Assembly: GCA_023391905.1 (NCBI GenBank)
Contig: JAEWAD010000009.1
Location: 1 to 6,544 of the forward strand
Length of the DNA: 6,544 nucleotides
Source: Pseudomonadota bacterium
GTDB taxonomy: Bacteria > Pseudomonadota > Alphaproteobacteria > Rhizobiales > Kaistiaceae
Reading direction: 5' to 3'
The first letter of the stretch is position 1. Each line of letters starts with the position of its first letter. The notes beneath the pieces are model-generated. The model did not search any database. It was given only the letters and a program-made list of their open reading frames with translations, and had not been told where the DNA came from. The translations under genes and the position numbers were made by a program. Of this stretch, positions 1 to 5,390 are shown piece after piece.

Positions 1-1250
1 ACGACCTTCTGCTGGTTGCCGCCGGATAGGTTGGCGACCAGTTGCTCAGGGCTCGCCATGCGGATGTTGAGCATCCGCTTGTATTCCTCGATCAGCTTCC
101 GCTCCTTCGTCTCGTCGACGAAGATGCCGAAGCGCTCGAGCTGGCCGAGCGAGGCGATGCTGATATTGGGGCGGATGGCGAGCGACAGGAACAGCGCCTG
201 CTGCTTGCGGTCCTCCGGCACCAGTCCGATGCCGTTGCGGATCGCGTCCTGCGGCGAGCGGATGTTGACAGGCTTGCCGTCGATGCTGACCTGTCCCGCA
301 TCGAAGGGATCGGCGCCGAAGATCGCCCGCGCCGTCTCGGTGCGGCCGGCGCCGACGAGACCGGCGATGCCGAGGATCTCGCCGCGCCGCACACTGAGCG
401 ACACGTCCTGCAGCTCGGTCGCATGCGGGTCGTGCGCGCTGCGGCGGCGGGTCAGCCGCTCGACCGCCAGCGCCACTTCGCCCGCGCCACTATCCTCGCG
501 ATGGGCGAAGAGCGCGTTGACCTCGCGCCCGACCATGAGGCGGATGATGCCCTCGATCGTGGTCTCGCCGACCTTGCCGGCGCCGACATTGCGGCCGTCG
601 CGCAGCACCGTGTAGCGATCGCAGATCTCCATCACCTCCTCCAGGCGGTGCGTCACGAAGATGATCGCGATGCCCTCGGACTTGAGCTGGCGGACGATGC
701 GGAACAGCTTTTCCACCTCGGCCAGGCTGAGCGCGGAGGTGGGCTCGTCCATGATGATGACGCGCGACTGCATCGACAGCGCGCGGGCGATCTCGACCAT
801 CTGCTGCTCGGCCACCGACAGGTCGCGCACGAGAGTCATCGGACTGCGCTCGAGGCCGATGCGGCGCGTCAGCTTCTGCGTCTCGGCCGCCATCTTCGCC
901 CAGTTCATGAAGAAGCGGTTGCCCGGCTCGCGGCCGATGAAGACGTTCTCGGCGATCGTCATGTCGGGCGCGAGGGTGAATTCCTGGTAGATCGTGACGA
1001 TGCCGAGCTTCTGCGCGTCCTGCGGGTTCGACAGCACCACGTTCTGGCCGTCGAAGGCGATGGTGCCGCGATCGGGCGATTGCGCGCCGGCGAGGATCTT
1101 CAGGAGCGTCGACTTGCCGGCGCCGTTTTCGCCGAGCAGGGCGTGGATCTCGGCCGGCGCGACCTCGAGGTCGACGCCATCGAGCGCCTTGACGCCGGGA
1201 AAGCTCTTGGCGATGCCGGTCATCTTCAGAAGGGGTTGCGGATCGGTCAT
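1..1250 (-). CDS. Sugar ABC transporter ATP-binding protein (CUT2 family, RbsA/MglA/XylG-like), C-terminus cut off by the window edge
   Basis: This is the cytoplasmic ATPase of a CUT2-type sugar importer. It hydrolyses ATP to drive uptake through a partner permease. The visible 416 residues contain two nucleotide-binding domains in tandem. Domain 1 has Walker A GENGAGKST (40-48), Q-loop Q89, signature LSVAEQQMVEIARAL (144-158), Walker B IIMDEPTS (165-172) and H-loop H201. Domain 2 starts near residue 258. Its Walker A is degenerate, GLVGAGRTE (297-305), as is usual in RbsA/MglA relatives. The sequence leaves the window inside the second signature motif, LSGGNQQKV (408-416). Family members are about 500 residues long, so roughly 85 are missing, including the second Walker B. 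The ATG at 1250 is chosen because the family's N-terminal pattern begins just after it. Only a weak purine stretch (GCGAAG) precedes it. The gene lies 219 bases downstream of the binding-protein gene. The sugar transported cannot be told from the ATPase. Confidence 0.95.
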   Translation of the reverse strand, partial: MTDPQPLLKMTGIAKSFPGVKALDGVDLEVAPAEIHALLGENGAGKSTLLKILAGAQSPDRGTIAFDGQNVVLSNPQDAQKLGIVTIYQEFTLAPDMTIAENVFIGREPGNRFFMNWAKMAAETQKLTRRIGLERSPMTLVRDLSVAEQQMVEIARALSMQSRVIIMDEPTSALSLAEVEKLFRIVRQLKSEGIAIIFVTHRLEEVMEICDRYTVLRDGRNVGAGKVGETTIEGIIRLMVGREVNALFAHREDSGAGEVALAVERLTRRRSAHDPHATELQDVSLSVRRGEILGIAGLVGAGRTETARAIFGADPFDAGQVSIDGKPVNIRSPQDAIRNGIGLVPEDRKQQALFLSLAIRPNISIASLGQLERFGIFVDETKERKLIEEYKRMLNIRMASPEQLVANLSGGNQQKV

Positions 1251-1280
1251 CGGACTTCGCTTGCGATGGAGCACGGGGGC

Positions 1281-1307
1281 GCCCTGCCGCGCCGCTGGCG
1301 GCGGGGC
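1281..1307 (-). repeat. Ten-base-pair inverted repeat about 30 bases before the ATPase start
   Basis: Bases 1281-1290 and 1298-1307 pair at nine of ten positions around a seven-base loop. The single exception is 1285/1303, which would be an A/C mismatch in the minus-strand RNA. The stem ends about 30 bases before the ATPase ATG, close enough to affect ribosome access. No regulatory effect can be shown from sequence alone. Confidence 0.4.
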
Positions 1308-1394
1308 GAGACGACAATTCACATCAAGTTGGGAACCGGCGACGGCTCTGGCGCGGTCGGCGCGGTTCGATCCTGCGGGCGTCGGAACGCCAGA

Positions 1395-1410
1395 CGGGCG
1401 AGCCCGCCCG
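1395..1410 (-). repeat. Short inverted repeat in the operon spacer
   Basis: CGGGCG (1395-1400) and CGCCCG (1405-1410) pair perfectly around a four-base loop. This is the second potential stem-loop met on the minus-strand transcript after the binding-protein gene. A six-base GC stem is common by chance in such sequence, so it matters mainly as part of the cluster. Confidence 0.35.
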
Positions 1411-1422
1411 CCGGAGACGGCA

Positions 1423-1453
1423 GGGGCGTCTCGCGCCGCGCGCGAAACGCCCC
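1423..1453 (-). repeat. Inverted repeat, strong hairpin 16 bases after the binding-protein stop
   Basis: The outer arms GGGGCGT (1423-1429) and ACGCCCC (1447-1453) are exact complements. After one C/A mismatch the inner arms TCGCG (1431-1435) and CGCGA (1441-1445) also pair, leaving a five-base loop. The hairpin sits just past the binding-protein stop codon. No T-run follows it on the minus strand, so an mRNA-end stabiliser, processing site or Rho-linked attenuator is more likely than a classic terminator. Confidence 0.6.
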
Positions 1454-1469
1454 CTTGCTCCGTATGGAC

Positions 1470-2429
1470 TTACTTCAGCTCGCCGAGACGTTCGGCGATG
1501 TTGAGGTTGTCCTTGGTGATCGCGACCGGCGTCAGCAGGGTCACGGCCTCGGCCGGCTTCTTGCCGTCCTTGATGAAGGCGACCAGCGTGTCGACGCCCA
1601 TCGCGCTCTGCTTGCCCGGGAACTGCTCGATCGTGGCGGTCAGGCCGCCGTCGCGGACCTGGCCGAGGGCCTCCGGCAGCGCGTCGAAGCCGATGATGGC
1701 GATGCCCGACAGGTTGCGGGCCTTCACCGCTTCCATCGCGCCGAGCGCCATGTCGTCATTGGCGGCGACGATGACCTTCGGCGCTTCCGGCAAGGCGGCG
1801 AGCGCCGCTTCCGTGACCGACAGGCCCTTGGCGCGGTCGAAGCCGGCCGTCTGCTCGAACACGATCTTGTACTTGTCGGCGGCCTTGTCGAGGACGTTGT
1901 GCAGGCCCTTGTTGCGGTCGATCGCCGGCGAGGCGCCCGACTGGCCCTGCAGGTTCACGATGGTGGCGCCATCGGGATAGAGCTTCATGATCAGCTCGGC
2001 CTGGGCCTCGCCGCCCTTGACGTTGTCGGCGCCGATATGGGCGAGGATGCCCTCGACCTGGGCGACGCGACGGTCAACGGTGACGACCGGGATGCCAGCC
2101 TCGACGGCCTGGGCCAGCGCCGGCGCCATGGCGTCGACTTCGTTCGGGCTGATGACGATGCCCTTCACGCCGCGGGCGATCGCCGCCTCGACGTCGGCCG
2201 TCTGCTTCGGCGAGGAAACCTGGCCGTCGCTCTCGATCGCGGTGACGCCCTGCTTCTCGGCCTCGGCCTTGAAGGCGTTCATCATGTGCACGAAGAACGG
2301 AAAGGTCAGGCCCGGAACCGAGGTCAGGATCTCGACCTTGTCCTGGGCCACGGCCGGAGTCGGCGCCGTCGACATGGCCGCGAGCGCAATAGCGCCGGCA
2401 GCAAGGACCGACCTTGCAATATTCGACAT
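1470..2429 (-). CDS. Sugar ABC transporter periplasmic substrate-binding protein (RbsB-like, Peripla_BP_4 type)
   Basis: This periplasmic receptor (319 aa) binds a sugar and delivers it to a CUT2-type importer. The ATG at 2429 is preferred over the ATG at 2444 because GGGAGGAAG lies between them, seven bases before the inner ATG. A Sec signal peptide is clear: basic start MSNIARS, hydrophobic core at about residues 8-20, and likely cleavage after APTPAVA (residue 28). The mature part follows the E. coli RbsB pattern: FPFF (43-46), VDRR (118-121), R172 in the AIDRNKG loop, FDRAKGL (197-203), NDDMALG (224-230), GFD (247-249) and TIEQFP (266-271). By recall of RbsB, pocket residues at D119, R120, R172, F197, N224, D249 and Q269 appear kept, while its N13 aligns with a Phe here (F43). 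The ligand may therefore be ribose-like but not ribose itself. It is the first gene of the operon, ahead of the ATPase. Confidence 0.94.
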   Translation of the reverse strand: MSNIARSVLAAGAIALAAMSTAPTPAVAQDKVEILTSVPGLTFPFFVHMMNAFKAEAEKQGVTAIESDGQVSSPKQTADVEAAIARGVKGIVISPNEVDAMAPALAQAVEAGIPVVTVDRRVAQVEGILAHIGADNVKGGEAQAELIMKLYPDGATIVNLQGQSGASPAIDRNKGLHNVLDKAADKYKIVFEQTAGFDRAKGLSVTEAALAALPEAPKVIVAANDDMALGAMEAVKARNLSGIAIIGFDALPEALGQVRDGGLTATIEQFPGKQSAMGVDTLVAFIKDGKKPAEAVTLLTPVAITKDNLNIAERLGELK

Positions 2430-2441
2430 TTTACTTCCTCC
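2427..2441 (-). promoter_or_regulatory. Shine-Dalgarno that fixes the binding-protein start
   Basis: Read on the minus strand, GGAGG (2441-2437) is followed by a seven-base spacer and then ATG (2429-2427). The alternative upstream ATG at 2444 abuts this GGAGG directly and would add a five-residue MGGSK leader ahead of the signal peptide. The ribosome site therefore favours the start at 2429. Confidence 0.8.
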
Positions 2442-2724
2442 CATGCCCTCTCTTATCCGGGGCTGAAGAAGAGCATGCCGCAGGTCGGGCCATCATTCAA
2501 ACGGAATTCTGAACTTTGCACGCGCTGTGCAAAATCAGGGCAGAAACATCTCGCACTGCACAAGTAAACGCCGCTCCACCCGCCGGCTCACCCTGCCCGG
2601 CCACTCGGGCGCCTCTACGGCAGATACGAGCCGGCATTGGGTCGAAGCGGCGCATCCGTCCCCGCCGATGATGGACGGCGTGTCAGTGGATCTTCCATCT
2701 CGCCCTTGCTATGCACGCAGGGCC
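2430..2724. promoter_or_regulatory. Divergent control region between the sugar-uptake operon and the DUF3626 gene
   Basis: This 295-base stretch separates the binding-protein gene on the minus strand from the DUF3626 gene on the plus strand, so it should contain the promoters of both. It holds the perfect palindrome at 2515-2533 and a further TGCAC half-site at 2557-2561. It also has minor stems at 2595-2610 (GCCCG/CGGGC) and 2670-2699 (GATGGA/TCCATC, wide loop). The half nearest the operon has local A/T-rich patches, unlike the surrounding coding DNA. I cannot assign a convincing -35/-10 pair to either gene; TTGCAC inside the palindrome is a possible -35 for the operon, but the matching -10 is poor. 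No small gene is evident. Confidence 0.55.
2515..2533. promoter_or_regulatory. Putative operator, perfect palindrome TTTGCAC-N5-GTGCAAA
   Basis: TTTGCAC (2515-2521) and GTGCAAA (2527-2533) are exact reverse complements around GCGCT. The near edge is 85 bases upstream of the binding-protein start, where a repressor site for the operon would be expected. The minus-strand sequence within it includes TTGCAC, so it may overlap the -35 element. The odd centre (N5) does not match the even, CG-centred LacI type; a DeoR/SorC- or GntR-type repressor would be plausible. No regulator gene is in the window. An extra TGCAC at 2557-2561 lies 40 bases, about four helical turns, from the first TGCAC. Confidence 0.6.
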
Positions 2725-3552
2725 ATGAACGCCTTCGTCGAACGCGCTCTCACCCATCTCCGCCAGTTCTCCGCACCGGCGCGGGACGGCGCGGCGCATC
2801 CGATCACGCTGAACTTCCACCCGGACATCGGCGTCGCCGGCAGCACGGTCATCCAGCTGCTCGCCCGACACGGCACCTATCGCTCCCAGTTCGAGACCGG
2901 CACCAGCAGCGGCGGCCTGACGGCCTATCGGGGCGGCGATCGCTGGAATTGGGAGAGCCGGATCTTCGGCGGCGCCTATGACGATGGCGATCCCTCGTTG
3001 CGACCGAAATATGGCGCCCTGAACTATCGCGCCGATCCCGTCGGCGGATCGCGTCGCTTCGGCTCCGCTCACTTTCGCCTGGCGCCGCATGTCCGTTCCC
3101 GCGCGTCGTTCTGCTATCCGGACAGCCATTGGCAGCCGAGCGATTTCGCCGTCGGCGATGCCGGCCCGCTCATCGCCATGGCCAAGGCGAATAGCCGAGA
3201 CCTCGACGCGTGGCTGGACAACTACATCGAGGCCCACGTCCACGGCCCCCTGCATATCGGCGAGGATGTCGACGCCCTCGTCCTCGATCCCTCGTTTCGA
3301 GGAACGACGATCGAGGACGTCGCAGGTTCGCTCGGCTGCCGGGTGGAATGGCATGATGGCTTCCGCCTGCCGCTCGAGCGGATCGATGACTGCGAACAGT
3401 TTCGGGGACCGGACGCCGCCAGCGCCATTGCCCAGATCGCGGAGAACGAAATCGTGACGCCGGAGATCCTGTGGCGCGCCCGCGATCGCCGGCTCGACTA
3501 CCAGACCGCGAAATGGGTCTGGCATTGCATGGCGCGATACGGGCATCCCTGA
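2725..3552 (+). CDS. DUF3626 family protein, function unknown
   Basis: This 275-residue protein matches, by remembered family pattern, DUF3626. The diagnostic blocks are TLNFHPD (28-34), YRSQFETGTSSGG (52-64), RWNWESRIFGGAYDD (73-87), RPKYGALNYR (93-102), RFGSAHFRL (111-119) and IEAHVHGPL..DVDALVLDPSF (168-191). The ATG at 2725 is chosen because the family's N-terminal helix and NFHPD block follow at normal spacing and total length is about normal. Earlier in-frame ATGs at 2668 and 2527 would add low-complexity residues and run into the operator region. The ribosome site is weak. There is no signal peptide or membrane segment, so it is probably cytosolic. Function is not established. The Arg/Ser/Glu-rich blocks loosely recall ADP-ribosyltransferase folds, which is only a speculation. 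It is divergent from the sugar operon and convergent with the kinase gene. Confidence 0.78.
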   Translation: MNAFVERALTHLRQFSAPARDGAAHPITLNFHPDIGVAGSTVIQLLARHGTYRSQFETGTSSGGLTAYRGGDRWNWESRIFGGAYDDGDPSLRPKYGALNYRADPVGGSRRFGSAHFRLAPHVRSRASFCYPDSHWQPSDFAVGDAGPLIAMAKANSRDLDAWLDNYIEAHVHGPLHIGEDVDALVLDPSFRGTTIEDVAGSLGCRVEWHDGFRLPLERIDDCEQFRGPDAASAIAQIAENEIVTPEILWRARDRRLDYQTAKWVWHCMARYGHP

Positions 3553-3567
3553 ACCGCATGACGGTTC
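3551..3567. terminator. Small hairpin between convergent genes, possible bidirectional terminator
   Basis: GAACCG (3551-3556) and CGGTTC (3562-3567) are exact complements around CATGA. The stem begins within the TGA stop of the DUF3626 gene and fills most of the 22-base gap before the kinase stop on the other strand. Its symmetry and position suit a shared transcription end, but no T-run follows on either strand, so intrinsic termination is unproven. Confidence 0.4.
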
Positions 3568-3574
3568 CGTGCGT

Positions 3575-4384
3575 TCATCGGTCCAGCTCCGCCTGCGCCA
3601 GCGCGCCGACGGCAAGCGCGAGCGCCGGATCGCCGCCATCCTCGACGTGCCAGGCCGCCGACAGGCCGGCATAGGCGACGATCCATTGCAGCAATCGGCG
3701 TGGCTCGAGATCCGCTGCCTCGCACACCACGCGAAGCTGACGGGCGAGGCGGCCTGGGGCCAGCGCCACGCCCGCATCGGGGTTGCAGAAGAGGTTGGCG
3801 AAGTCGAAACCTCGCTCGCCGGAAAGCCGCTTCGGATCGATCGCCAGGAACCCGCGCGGGCCGGCGTCGAGAACGTTGCCGTGGTGCAGGTCGCCATGCA
3901 GCACGCGCCCGTCGCGCGGATCGTCGAGCAGGATCCTCGCCAGCGCGGCAGTATCGGCGAACTGGCCGCCCTGCCCCGCCGCGACGAAGAGCGATCGGAA
4001 CCGGCGCTCCAGCGGGATGAGCTCGGGCGGCGGCGTGGCGCGGGGCGCATGCAACCGGGCCGCGACCTCGCAGAGGATGCGGCTCGCCGTATCGTCCGCG
4101 CCGCTCCGCGCCATCTCGGCCAGCGAGCGCGGCCCTTCGGCGCGCTCCATCAGCAGCGCGTCGCCGTCATGGTCGAGGACCCGCACGGCGCCGTCGCCAT
4201 CCCACCAGACGAGCAGCAGGCCGCCGAAGCGCTCCTCCTCGGCATGGGAGAGCTTCAGCATCATGGCCTCGCCGTCGCGCCGGACTGGCAGGAGCCGGCT
4301 CGCATGGGTGTCGATCGGCGCGCCGTCCGGCACGAGCCGCCAGCGTCGCAGATAGGGTTCGAATGGCTGACCGACCTGCGGCAT
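3575..4384 (-). CDS. APH(6)/hydroxyurea-type antibiotic kinase homologue (aminoglycoside phosphotransferase family)
   Basis: This is a cytoplasmic kinase-fold protein of 269 residues, close in pattern to APH_6_hur proteins such as streptomycin 6-phosphotransferases, which transfer the ATP gamma-phosphate to a drug hydroxyl. The N-lobe has a probable ATP-binding lysine in MMLKLS (K44) and the family block LLLVWWDGDGAVRVL (56-70). The catalytic loop is HGDLHHGN (163-170, D165 the likely base). The metal-binding Asp is D183 in AIDPK, followed by GERGFDFANLFCNPD (189-203). The ATG at 4384 is chosen because AGGAAAGG (4398-4391) lies six bases upstream. The longer reading frame from 4510 would overlap the divergent neighbour. 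All key residues are intact, so it should be an active enzyme. Whether it gives streptomycin resistance or acts on a natural metabolite cannot be told. No resistance-island context is visible. Confidence 0.9.
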   Translation of the reverse strand: MPQVGQPFEPYLRRWRLVPDGAPIDTHASRLLPVRRDGEAMMLKLSHAEEERFGGLLLVWWDGDGAVRVLDHDGDALLMERAEGPRSLAEMARSGADDTASRILCEVAARLHAPRATPPPELIPLERRFRSLFVAAGQGGQFADTAALARILLDDPRDGRVLHGDLHHGNVLDAGPRGFLAIDPKRLSGERGFDFANLFCNPDAGVALAPGRLARQLRVVCEAADLEPRRLLQWIVAYAGLSAAWHVEDGGDPALALAVGALAQAELDR

Positions 4385-4487
4385 GCGGTCCCTTTCCTGC
4401 CTCTCGGGCTGCTTCGGCGCCTCCCGTGCTATCTCCCGCGGAACCGGCGCGGCATAATCCGGGGACGATTCATGATGCGATAATGAG
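4385..4487. promoter_or_regulatory. Divergent promoter region of the kinase and LOG-family genes
   Basis: This 103-base gap must hold the 5' signals of two divergent genes. On the plus strand CATAAT (4453-4458) and GATAAT (4479-4484) each match five of six bases of a -10 box. Neither has a good -35 at normal spacing, and a start from the second would fall at the coding start. For the minus-strand gene I find no clear pair. A TGA at 4473-4475 closes the LOG frame upstream of its ATG. Confidence 0.35.
4391..4398 (-). promoter_or_regulatory. Ribosome binding site of the kinase gene
   Basis: On the minus strand AGGAAAGG precedes the ATG at 4384 by six bases (GACCGC). It decides the start over the upstream in-frame ATG at 4510, which would lie inside the divergent LOG-family gene. 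Confidence 0.7.
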
Positions 4488-5267
4488 ATGACTGAAAACA
4501 AAACCAACACGCCCCAGATGGACTCGCCCTCCTACCGCCTGCCGGCGCTCGACGCCGACTTCCTGCTCGGTGACTCGATGCGCGGCGTGCGCTTCCTGCT
4601 CGAATACGCCAAGGCGGAAGAGATCCTGCGCCGCTGGGGCGTGCGCTCGACCATCGTCGTGTTCGGCAGCGCCCGCATCCACGAGGACGGCGTCGGCCAG
4701 CACGCCCGCTGGTACGAGGAGGCGCGCGCCGTCGGCCGCATCGTCTCGGAGCGCGGCGGCGCGCTCGTCTCGAACGGCACCTTCCGCGACAACGTCATCG
4801 CCACCGGCGGCGGCCCGGGCATCATGGCGGCCGCCAATCGCGGCGCGGCCGACGCCGGCGCGCCTTCGATCGGCTTCAACATCACGCTGCCGCACGAGCA
4901 GGCGCCGAACTCCTTCTCGACGCCGGAACTCACCTTCCGCTTCCACTATTTCGCGATGCGCAAGATGCATCTCGCCATGCGGGCCAATGCGCTGATCGTG
5001 TTTCCGGGCGGCTTCGGCACGTTCGACGAGCTGTTCGAACTGCTGACGCTGCGCCAGACCGGCAAGGCGCCGGCGATCCCGATCGTGCTGTTCGATCGCG
5101 CCTACTGGACCAAGGTGGTCAATTTCGACGCCCTGGTCGAGGAAGGCATGATCGCCCAGAAGGATCTCGAGCTGTTCGATTTCGCCGAGACGGCGGAGGA
5201 AGTCTGGCAGAAGCTCTCCGCGGCCGGCGTCGGCCTGCACGAGGGCGAGCAGACCGACAGCGCCTGA
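4488..5267 (+). CDS. LOG family protein (TIGR00730 type), putative nucleoside 5'-monophosphate phosphoribohydrolase
   Basis: This is a cytosolic Rossmann-like enzyme of 259 residues. LOG-family proteins cut the N-glycosidic bond of nucleoside monophosphates (cytokinin ribotides in plants; purine/pyrimidine nucleotides in some bacterial members) and were long misnamed lysine decarboxylases. The diagnostic motifs are VVFGSAR (57-63), GGGPGIMAAANRGA (107-120), MRKMHL (157-162) and PGGFGTFDE (173-181). R158 and E181 correspond to the catalytic Arg and Glu of the family. An N-terminal extension of about 50 residues before the first strand makes it longer than the minimal LOG of about 190 residues, a common bacterial variant. 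The ATG at 4488 is the first possible in frame, as a TGA lies at 4473-4475; the ribosome site is weak. The true substrate, cytokinin precursor or general nucleotide, cannot be decided. It is divergent from the kinase gene. Confidence 0.92.
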   Translation: MTENKTNTPQMDSPSYRLPALDADFLLGDSMRGVRFLLEYAKAEEILRRWGVRSTIVVFGSARIHEDGVGQHARWYEEARAVGRIVSERGGALVSNGTFRDNVIATGGGPGIMAAANRGAADAGAPSIGFNITLPHEQAPNSFSTPELTFRFHYFAMRKMHLAMRANALIVFPGGFGTFDELFELLTLRQTGKAPAIPIVLFDRAYWTKVVNFDALVEEGMIAQKDLELFDFAETAEEVWQKLSAAGVGLHEGEQTDSA

Positions 5268-5281
5268 CGGCACGCGCATCC

Positions 5282-5305
5282 GGCCGGCTCGCGCGCGGGC
5301 CGGCC
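5282..5305 (+). terminator. GC-rich hairpin after the LOG-family gene, possible terminator
   Basis: GGCCGGC (5282-5288) and GCCGGCC (5299-5305) pair perfectly around a ten-base loop, starting 14 bases after the stop codon. There is no T-run, only TCGGTTG, so it may stabilise the message or assist factor-dependent termination rather than end transcription alone. Confidence 0.4.
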
Positions 5306-5326
5306 TCGGTTGCGAGTCGCTTCGGC

Positions 5327-5355
5327 TTGTCGCGGCGGGGCCCTGCGGCTAGCCT
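5327..5355 (+). promoter_or_regulatory. Candidate promoter of the LysE/HTH_42 pair
   Basis: TTGTCG (5327-5332, preceded by C) and TAGCCT (5350-5355, preceded by C) are separated by 17 bases and lie 36 bases before the LysE start. The CTTGnC / CTA-like pattern resembles the looser alphaproteobacterial housekeeping promoter. The -10 match is weak, so this is a candidate only. Confidence 0.35.
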
Positions 5356-5390
5356 CGGCAGATCGCCCGATCGCGCTCCCGAGGCCCCGC

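Larger units (their letters stand above)
1251..1469 (-). promoter_or_regulatory. Structured spacer between binding-protein and ATPase genes
   Basis: This 219-base gap lies inside an otherwise co-directional transport operon and holds no credible gene. Three inverted repeats are visible: 1423-1453, 1395-1410 and 1281-1307. None is followed on the minus strand by a T-run, so none looks like a standard intrinsic terminator. In many binding-protein-dependent transporters (malE-malF is the classic case) hairpins at this place protect the upstream message or limit read-through, so that binding protein exceeds ATPase and permease. That role here is inference from position and structure. An internal promoter for the ATPase gene is possible, but I see no clear -35/-10 pair. 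In DNA this GC-rich some hairpin potential is expected by chance. Confidence 0.45.

Noticed and set aside
297..305. The degenerate Walker A (GAGRTE in place of GKST) in the second ATPase domain as a sign of decay
   Set aside because: The residue range given is in the protein. This change is normal for the second domain of RbsA/MglA/XylG-type ATPases; the first domain carries the intact site.
490..1317. A 275-codon minus-strand frame within the ATPase region
   Set aside because: It is the ATPase DNA read in another frame, Arg/Pro-rich. The true frame, starting at 1250, shows Walker A, Walker B and signature motifs.
42..2567. An 841-codon open frame on the plus strand, opposite both transport genes
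   Set aside because: It lies codon-on-codon opposite the ATPase and binding-protein genes, which share one frame. It stays open because those genes almost never use TTA, CTA or TCA. Its product is rich in Arg, Asp, His and Leu, and it has no recognisable domain.
2595..2610. The short stem GCCCG/CGGGC in the control region as a terminator or riboswitch
   Set aside because: A five-base-pair GC stem is expected by chance here, and there is no T-run or recognisable riboswitch core.
2527..2724. An N-terminal extension of the DUF3626 protein from upstream ATGs at 2527 or 2668
   Set aside because: The extra residues do not look like the family, the 2527 start lies within the operator palindrome, and neither start has a good ribosome site.
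2683..4050. A 455-codon open frame on the minus strand across the kinase and DUF3626 genes
   Set aside because: It is out of frame with the kinase and antisense to DUF3626. Its composition is Arg/Ala/Gly-biased with no motif, whereas the overlapped genes have clear family motifs.
4385..4510. A longer N-terminus for the kinase starting at 4510
   Set aside because: It would overlap the divergent LOG-family gene and lacks a ribosome site, whereas the ATG at 4384 has AGGAAAGG at good spacing.
4470..5279. A 269-codon minus-strand frame opposite the LOG-family gene
   Set aside because: It is an antisense shadow in high-GC DNA. The plus-strand frame has the complete LOG motif set.
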